Source: Batillaria attramentaria (lineage: Eukaryota > Mollusca > Gastropoda > Batillariidae). From it: a stretch of 64,000 nucleotides of DNA. The stretch is taken from positions 890,001 to 954,000 of the forward strand of contig JACVVK020000056.1 of assembly GCA_018292915.2 (NCBI GenBank), given 5' to 3'. Within the stretch, counting starts at the first letter, position 1. The number at the start of each line of letters is the position of its first letter. The position numbers were made by a program, and so were the translations under genes. The notes below the pieces were generated by a model. It saw only the letters and a list, made by a program, of their open reading frames with translations, did not search any database and was not told the DNA's origin. Shown here piece after piece: positions 58,819 to 64,000 of the stretch.

Positions 58819-58976
58819 GAGCCGGGGTGGCCGAATGGTAGAGCGTTGGACTTCCAATGCTCGGGTCGGGAGTTCGAACCCCGGCTGGGGCCAAATATTG
58901 TGCTGGCTTTTTCATCGTTGCCCCGTCTTTGATATCACCCGTATGTGGTGGAAAAGGACGTTAAACTCCCAAACAT
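58819..58976 (+). repeat. tRNA-derived SINE, family A, full length
   Basis: The tRNA-like head GCCGGGGTGGCCGAATGG with box A, then box B GAGTTCGAACCCC, a conserved body (TTGTGCTGGC, GTTGCCCCGTCTTTGATATC) and the tail GACGTTAAACTCCCAAACA. This is the best-preserved family A copy in the window. Confidence 0.88.
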
Positions 58977-59204
58977 AAAAACTTTTAACCTGTGCATAAT
59001 ATGCTCAGAATCAGACATACTATTTGATACTTTTACTGACCTCCTCTATAGGCCAGGAAGTCAATGGTGTGTCACTGAGGTGACCATTTGGAACGCCAAA
59101 AATATCAGAACTGGCAAACTAGTAGCTGCTCGTTACAAAACCTCATACTATATCATCAACAGCCATTGGTATGTCCGCTCAGCGTTCCAACAGCCGTACT
59201 GGAG

Positions 59205-59372
59205 CTGGGACTATCGAACGGTAGATCGAGCGTTGGACTTGCAATGCTCGGGTCGTGAGTTCGATTCCTTGCTCAGTGGGGCCATATATTTGTGCTGGCC
59301 TTTTTCTCGTTGCCCCGTCTTTCATATCACCCGTATTTGGCGGGAAAACAAGACGCCAAGCCCTCAAATATC
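59205..59372 (+). repeat. tRNA-derived SINE, family A, diverged
   Basis: A diverged head (GTAGATCGAGCGTTGGACTT, box B GAGTTCGATTCC) and body (GTTGCCCCGTCTTTCATATC), with the tail altered to GACGCCAAGCCCTCAAA. Confidence 0.75.
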
Positions 59373-60579
59373 CACCAACTTGACACTCATGCACATTTGC
59401 TGGCACCCATAAAATAGGCTGGAATCATGGCCCCGAGTGAGGACTGAACTGATCCACACTGACGGCCGTCGGGGCTAGCAACTTGACCAATGACCGAAAC
59501 ATGGTAACATGGTTTCCTTAGTCTTACTAGAATACTCAGTTATCAGTTGCTCATCTACAAACCATTTGTCTACTCTCGCTTGAAACAGTAACGTTAGAGT
59601 ACTTACACAAGAATTTTTGTTTTGTTTTGTTTTTCTTGTGTTTGTTTTGTTGTTTTGTTTTGTTGTGTGTGTGTGTGTGGTTTTGTTCCCCCCTTTTATT
59701 GATTTAAATAAGTGACTCAACGATTGCAAGTGATTTCACTCTACTTCATTTTCCTTTCAGTCTGTCTGCTTTTGTTTTGTATTTGCTTCTTGGTTTGTTT
59801 GAGTTTGTTTTACTGCTGTTGTATTTTGTATTCTGATTTATGTGTGTCTTGTAAACGTCTGTAAATATGCCCAAAAAGATGAATAATAAAAAAAAAGAAA
59901 CATGGTAACATGCGGCCACTCACCTCCCGTCCATGTCACAGACAAATGACGCGATCAGAAATAGTGGGTTATGTAATTGTAGCAGCATGTAGACTACTGA
60001 ACCAGCTGAACTTAGCTGAAGTGACCCTGTGCAGCAAAATCTGTGTTAGCAGGATCCGACCCGACTCCCGCAACGAAAATGTTTTTGAGCAATAGGTGTC
60101 CCGTGTAGATTAATAGGTGCATACTTGTTATGGAATGTGACCCGGACAAATAATGGGGTCAATAACTGATAGCAGGAGGGCCTGTTTTAAGGATGGCTGG
60201 CGAGTGTAAACTGACGTATTTCACGTGCAAAAGGTGCACAATGTGTATATGTTAGCCATCAACTTGCACCACTTGCGAAAGGTAGCGTCTGTAATGATTT
60301 GTTTATTATTATTATTATTAGTGTGTGTGTGTGTTTAGTTAACTACATTTTACTGAATTGAAGTTTAAGAATCTTTGTATTCATTGTTCCGTGTTTTAAT
60401 GAGCCACAAGAAAAAGAGCTTCTGATGTTTATCAGACAATAAAGTCATATTAAACTGAACTGAATAAACATTGAATTGAACTGAATTTTTAGTTACAAAA
60501 TACTTTCTAGCGCAGCCCGGCGGAGGTTTTGTTGTTGTTGTTTTTTCTTCACGTTTAGAGTACACGTAGACCCCCCCCC
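59373..60579. other. Intergenic, T/G-rich and AT-rich DNA
   Basis: A TTTTGTTT-rich stretch (59610-59840) ends in ATGAATAATAAAAAAAAAG, like the 3' end of a retroposed transcript. No gene recognised. Confidence 0.4.
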
Positions 60580-60581
60580 CT

Positions 60582-60644
<63 letters not shown>

Positions 60645-60660
60645 CTCTCTCTCTCTCTCA
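60570..60660. repeat. Poly-C, (CA)n, (CT)n compound microsatellite
   Basis: C tract, then (CA)n at about 60582-60641, then (CT)n. A (CT)n also follows at 60755-60780. Confidence 0.9.
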
Positions 60661-60754
60661 TTAACGGCAAGAATGAAAACTGGACCACTGGACCAATGTC
60701 TTTTACCGTTGACAAATAAAGTTTCATTTCATTTCAAAGTTTCATTTCATCTCA

Positions 60755-60785
<31 letters not shown>

Positions 60786-61354
60786 CCGTCGGTGATGATT
60801 TACCCTAATTACAGAATGATTTAATCTGCTACAGCAATACAGTCACAGTGTATTTGTTCAAGCCTCAGCATTACCATAAACTGTGTTTGTTCAAGCTCAT
60901 TCATTGTTAACGTTTCTACAACCTGTATTGCAATAAAACTTGTTTAAACCACTGAACTGACTAAACTTGCAAACGGTGGCTGTACTCATATTTACTACGC
61001 TTTGCTCATTGGTTCACATCATAATTCACCGCCGAGTCCAGCAAACTTTGTCGTATCCGGCACTGCACTCGGCGAATACGCAAGTCTCCCATTTTCTGCT
61101 GTTTCAGTTTTATGTAAGTCAATGTAACATAATTATGGATCCACTTCAGACTCAACCTTTCAACCTTTACTTTTTGGGGGGCCGCACAGTAATAACAGAT
61201 CATTAGCTGCAGCAACTGTTTATCACGACGGTCGCCATGGGTCTGAGTTGTCGTAGTGAGAGTTTGAAAGTGTGCAGTCGCACAATTTAACTGGTTGTGA
61301 CCAAAGTCCCTGGCCGTTGCAAAAGTAGAATCCCAAAATGCAAGCAGGATGGGG

Positions 61355-61495
61355 TGGGGGTGGGTGTTTGGGAGTTTTACGTCCTTTTCCCACCACGTAC
61401 GGGTGATATCAAAGACGTTGCAACGAGGAAAAAGCCAGCACAAAATAATTGGCCCCAATCGGGATTCGAACTCACGACCCGAGCATTGAAAGCAA
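61355..61495 (-). repeat. SINE family A, head-truncated
   Basis: On the minus strand it begins inside the head (CTTTCAATGCTCGGGTCGTG, box B GAGTTCGAATCCC), with body and tail ending AAACACCCACCC. Confidence 0.75.
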
Positions 61496-61959
61496 ACAGG
61501 ATGAAATTTCGCATCCGGAACACTTACTTTGGTATACTACCTTTTTCTCGTTGCCCCGTCTTTGATATCACATGAAAGGTGAAAAGAGGGCGTGAAACTC
61601 GCAAACAACTGTAAAACATGTCTTACTAGTTCAGTCATTTCAGTCTAACTGCAAGACTGCTGACATTTCAACGTGGTCCACAACCGAATTACCTACTTTC
61701 AATGGACAAAGTGCGTAACTGTAGAAACTGAGGTAAAATTTGCATGATATTACCTATGTTAGCCTTTCATGTTGTGTGGCCGAGAAATCCGACACTGGGA
61801 ACTCAACCGGTCACAGGCCACTGACCAACAAAGACGCACCACAACAAACACCGGCCCGTCACTGGAAAGGCTCATGCAAGGTGCCCGACTTTCCGTGTGT
61901 CACAGTGTCACAGTCCCCGTCTACACAGCTTTTAAAGCCTCTATGTTCGTAGCGCCACT

Positions 61960-62592
61960 GGTTAGTTAGTTAGTTATTTAGGGCTTAACGCTGGTTAGTT
62001 AGTTAGTTATTTAGGGCTTAACGCTGGTTAGTTAGTTAGTTATTTAGGGCTTAACGCTGGTTAGTTAGTTAGTTATTTAGGGCTTAACGCTGGTTAGTTA
62101 GTTAATTATTTAGGGCTTAACGCTGGTTAGTTAGTTAGTTATTTAGGGCTTAACGCTGGTTAGTTAGTTAGTTATTTAGGGCTTAACGCTGGTTAGTTAG
62201 TTAGTTATTTAGGGCTTAACGCTGGTTAGTTAGTTAGTTATTTAGGGCTTAACGCTGGTTAGTTAGTTAGTTATTTAGGGCTTAACGCTGGTTAGTTAGT
62301 TAGTTATTTAGGGCTTAACGCTGGTTAGTTATTTAGGGCTTAATGCTGGTTAGTTATTTAGGGCTTAACGCTGGTTAGTTAGTTAGTTATTTAGGGCTTA
62401 ACGCTGGTTAGTTAGTTAGTTATTTAGGGCTTAACGCTGGTTAGTTAGTTAGTTATTTAGGGCTTAACGCTGGTTAGTTAGTTAATTATTTAGGGCTTAA
62501 CGCTGGTTAGTTAGTTATTTAGGGCTTAACGCTGGTTAGTTAGTTATTTAGGGCTTAACGCTGGTTAGTTAGTTAGTTATTTAGGGCTTAAC
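61960..62592. repeat. ~33-bp satellite, about 20 units
   Basis: The unit is GGTTAGTTAGTTAGTTATTT plus AGGGCTTAACGCT. Most units are 33 bp; some have 1-2 fewer TTAG steps (29 or 25 bp), and two have TTAATTA. The last unit ends TTAACGCCGG, exactly the complement of CCGGCGTTAA of the short interspersed motif seen near 7105 and 54350, suggesting the array grew from such a copy. Confidence 0.93.
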
Positions 62593-62753
62593 GCCGGCAA
62601 AGGAAAGTCCCTTCCTGCCAGGTCTTTTAAAACATAAAATTCCCCTGTTAAAACAAGATGTAAATATAAATTAAAAATTTATCAGGTCTAATGCGCCACT
62701 GAAATAAAAAACTGCCGCTTTCCAATCTGTAAGGTTATTTGTCAGATAGAAGG

Positions 62754-62957
62754 ATGCTTCATTTGACCATCGCAACCGTTGTCGTGACTCTGTGGCTTCT
62801 AATATTAGAGAAATACGACTTTCTTTCAGCCTACGTTCCGTTCCTGAACAGACTGGGACTCGACAAAGTCTCTAAAAATAGCCACCAATCAGCGCCGTCT
62901 AGCTGGTCTTCAGTGCGCAACCAAATAACGTCTGCTCAGTACGCGGCACGCTTCTAG
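62754..62957 (+). CDS. Short ORF with N-terminal membrane helix (uncertain)
   Basis: 67 residues starting MLHLTIATVVVTLWLLILEK, then FLSAYVPFLNRLGLD and a Ser/Gln-rich end, TAG at 62955. One hydrophobic N-terminal helix could be a signal anchor, as in first exons of type II membrane enzymes. There is no family match and no convincing donor. Chance ORF is quite possible. Confidence 0.2.
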   Translation: MLHLTIATVVVTLWLLILEKYDFLSAYVPFLNRLGLDKVSKNSHQSAPSSWSSVRNQITSAQYAARF

Positions 62958-63114
62958 AACAACACATATATACGCCGGCCAGAATAACACCAATGGTTCC
63001 AGATGCTGCATTGTGCCTTAAGTGACTGATTCACACCCGTGGTCTAGCAACCTTAAATTAATTTCTCTTGTTGATGCTGCAGGTTATGTTCGGTCTCTCT
63101 TCTTAATCAAAAAG

Positions 63115-63240
63115 GGGCAGTTGCGATGGCCGAACTGGTAATGCGCTGGACAGTAAACTTGATGCTCGGGTCTTGAATCCTGACTTTGGCCAAATATGTG
63201 TGCTGGACTTTTCCTCCTTACCCAGTCTTTAACTCAATTC
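63115..63240 (+). repeat. SINE family A, strongly diverged
   Basis: GATGGCCGAACTGGTAATGCG, GATGCTCGGGTCTTGAATCC and TGTGTGCTGGACTTTTCCTC are recognisable as family A head and body with many changes. Confidence 0.6.
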
Positions 63241-64000
63241 CTACCAAATAAGTTTGGGGTTGTGCACCAGTAGCCTCCCCCCCCCCACCCCCTCCCCCCA
63301 AACAACAACAACAACAACAACAACAAAACAACCAACAAACAAAACAAAACAAAACAAACAAACAAACAAAATCACCACCACCACCACCAACAACAACAAC
63401 ACCCACACACAGGGCCAAAACAGGCAAAACGTGACATAATATACTCGTGCGTTGGCTTGAAATGTGTTAATATCACCTTTTTTGTGGGGGAAAAAGACCC
63501 CCCCCCCCTCCCCTCATCAATCTCGGTCAAAATTCGCTTAGCTTTACCGACAGGAAGGACAGGGAATGACAGAGACACCCGATTACGGTTCACAGCGGCA
63601 GTGTCGTCTCGTGGATCCTGACCAAACCACACCAAACCAAACCAAACCGCAACTTCACGTCAGGCGCCGGTGGTGTGAAAACCCTGCCTGTACTTTGGGC
63701 TTTGCAGTTTGCCGGTCGGCCAGCCGTCGACCGACAACCTTGCCGATCAGCTGTTTTTATCCAGGTTACCGCGACCCAGTTGCATAACCACGTGACGCAA
63801 ACTTTGACAGGAAACCTCAACAACTACTGAACGAGATCGATAAGACCGTGTCACGATTTACTAAGGAACGTGTCTGAAATGCTACTGTTTTTCCCGAGAA
63901 ACGTGGTTAATCATCAGTGAACTTGGCTGCGCTGAACGTAACGGAAGAAACAAGAAAGTCAGTCAGTCACGGTATCTTTATAAATAGCGGTTAAATAATC
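63241..64000. other. Intergenic, simple repeats
   Basis: (CAA)n, (AAAC)n and (CCA)n runs at 63300-63405, C tracts at 63277 and 63498, and a CCAAACCACAC-type run near 63622-63645. No gene recognised. Confidence 0.45.

Noticed and set aside
58819..58890. Genuine tRNA gene
   Set aside because: Boxes A and B are present but the cloverleaf does not close, and the sequence continues into a repeated SINE body. The same holds for 11300-11372 and 16350-16431.
58945..59412. 155-residue plus-strand frame
   Set aside because: It begins in a SINE A tail and ends in another SINE A copy; the middle shows no family signal.
61960..62592. Interstitial telomere array
   Set aside because: TTAGGG occurs only once per 33-bp unit and the rest of the unit is unrelated.
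63218..63439. Small frames rich in Cys or Thr
   Set aside because: Translations of CAA/CCA/C simple repeats.

Overview
This is a 64 kb piece of an animal nuclear genome. Genes are split by GT-AG introns, proteins match animal orthologs, and polyadenylation signals, tRNA-derived SINEs, long (CA/GT)n microsatellites and many young transposons are present. Repeat style and protein divergence suggest a mollusc, possibly a gastropod; this is inference, because no species-diagnostic gene is present.

Layout. (1) 1-10.3 kb, plus strand: the end of a partial coding segment, then an eight-exon 3' portion of a transmembrane protein with two HYR domains, Cys-rich/Sushi-like modules, an ephrin-receptor-like Cys module, one membrane segment and a long Ser-Pro-rich cytoplasmic tail. 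Every splice junction I derived keeps frame. (2) 10.3-16.4 kb: 3' UTR and non-coding DNA with a tRNA-derived SINE and a perfect 86-bp tandem array. (3) 16.4-22.7 kb, minus strand: a five-exon ATMIN/ASCIZ ortholog with N-terminal zinc fingers and a long C-terminus packed with about two dozen TQT-type dynein light chain (LC8) motifs. (4) 23.0-27.7 kb, plus strand, head-to-head with ATMIN: a complete eight-exon RPP40 (RNase P/MRP subunit p40). (5) 29.2-32.1 kb: a complete three-exon NUDT19-like nudix hydrolase.

(6) About 26.1-34.8 kb (3' end of RPP40 plus NUDT19) is tandemly duplicated at about 34.9-49.3 kb. In the second unit the RPP40 exons are a broken pseudogene, but the NUDT19 copy is intact with all splice sites. 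Comparing the units shows which transposons arrived after the duplication: an intact RTE-like LINE (1002-aa endonuclease/reverse transcriptase) nested in a TIR element, a TA-flanked TIR element nested in another insertion that splits a pseudo-exon, and several hAT-like elements with 5-6 bp target duplications and visible empty sites.

(7) 50.5-52.8 kb: a Penelope-like element remnant with a GIY-YIG endonuclease tail, inverted pLTR copies that each carry a minimal hammerhead-ribozyme motif, and an hAT-like element inserted in one pLTR. (8) 53-64 kb: gene-poor DNA with SINEs, microsatellites, a piggyBac-like fragment, and a satellite of about 20 units of ~33 bp (61.96-62.6 kb). ATMIN, RPP40 and NUDT19 act in unrelated processes (transcription/DNA damage response, tRNA/rRNA processing, CoA/nucleotide hydrolysis), so I infer no operon-like cooperation; ATMIN and RPP40 probably share a bidirectional promoter region.
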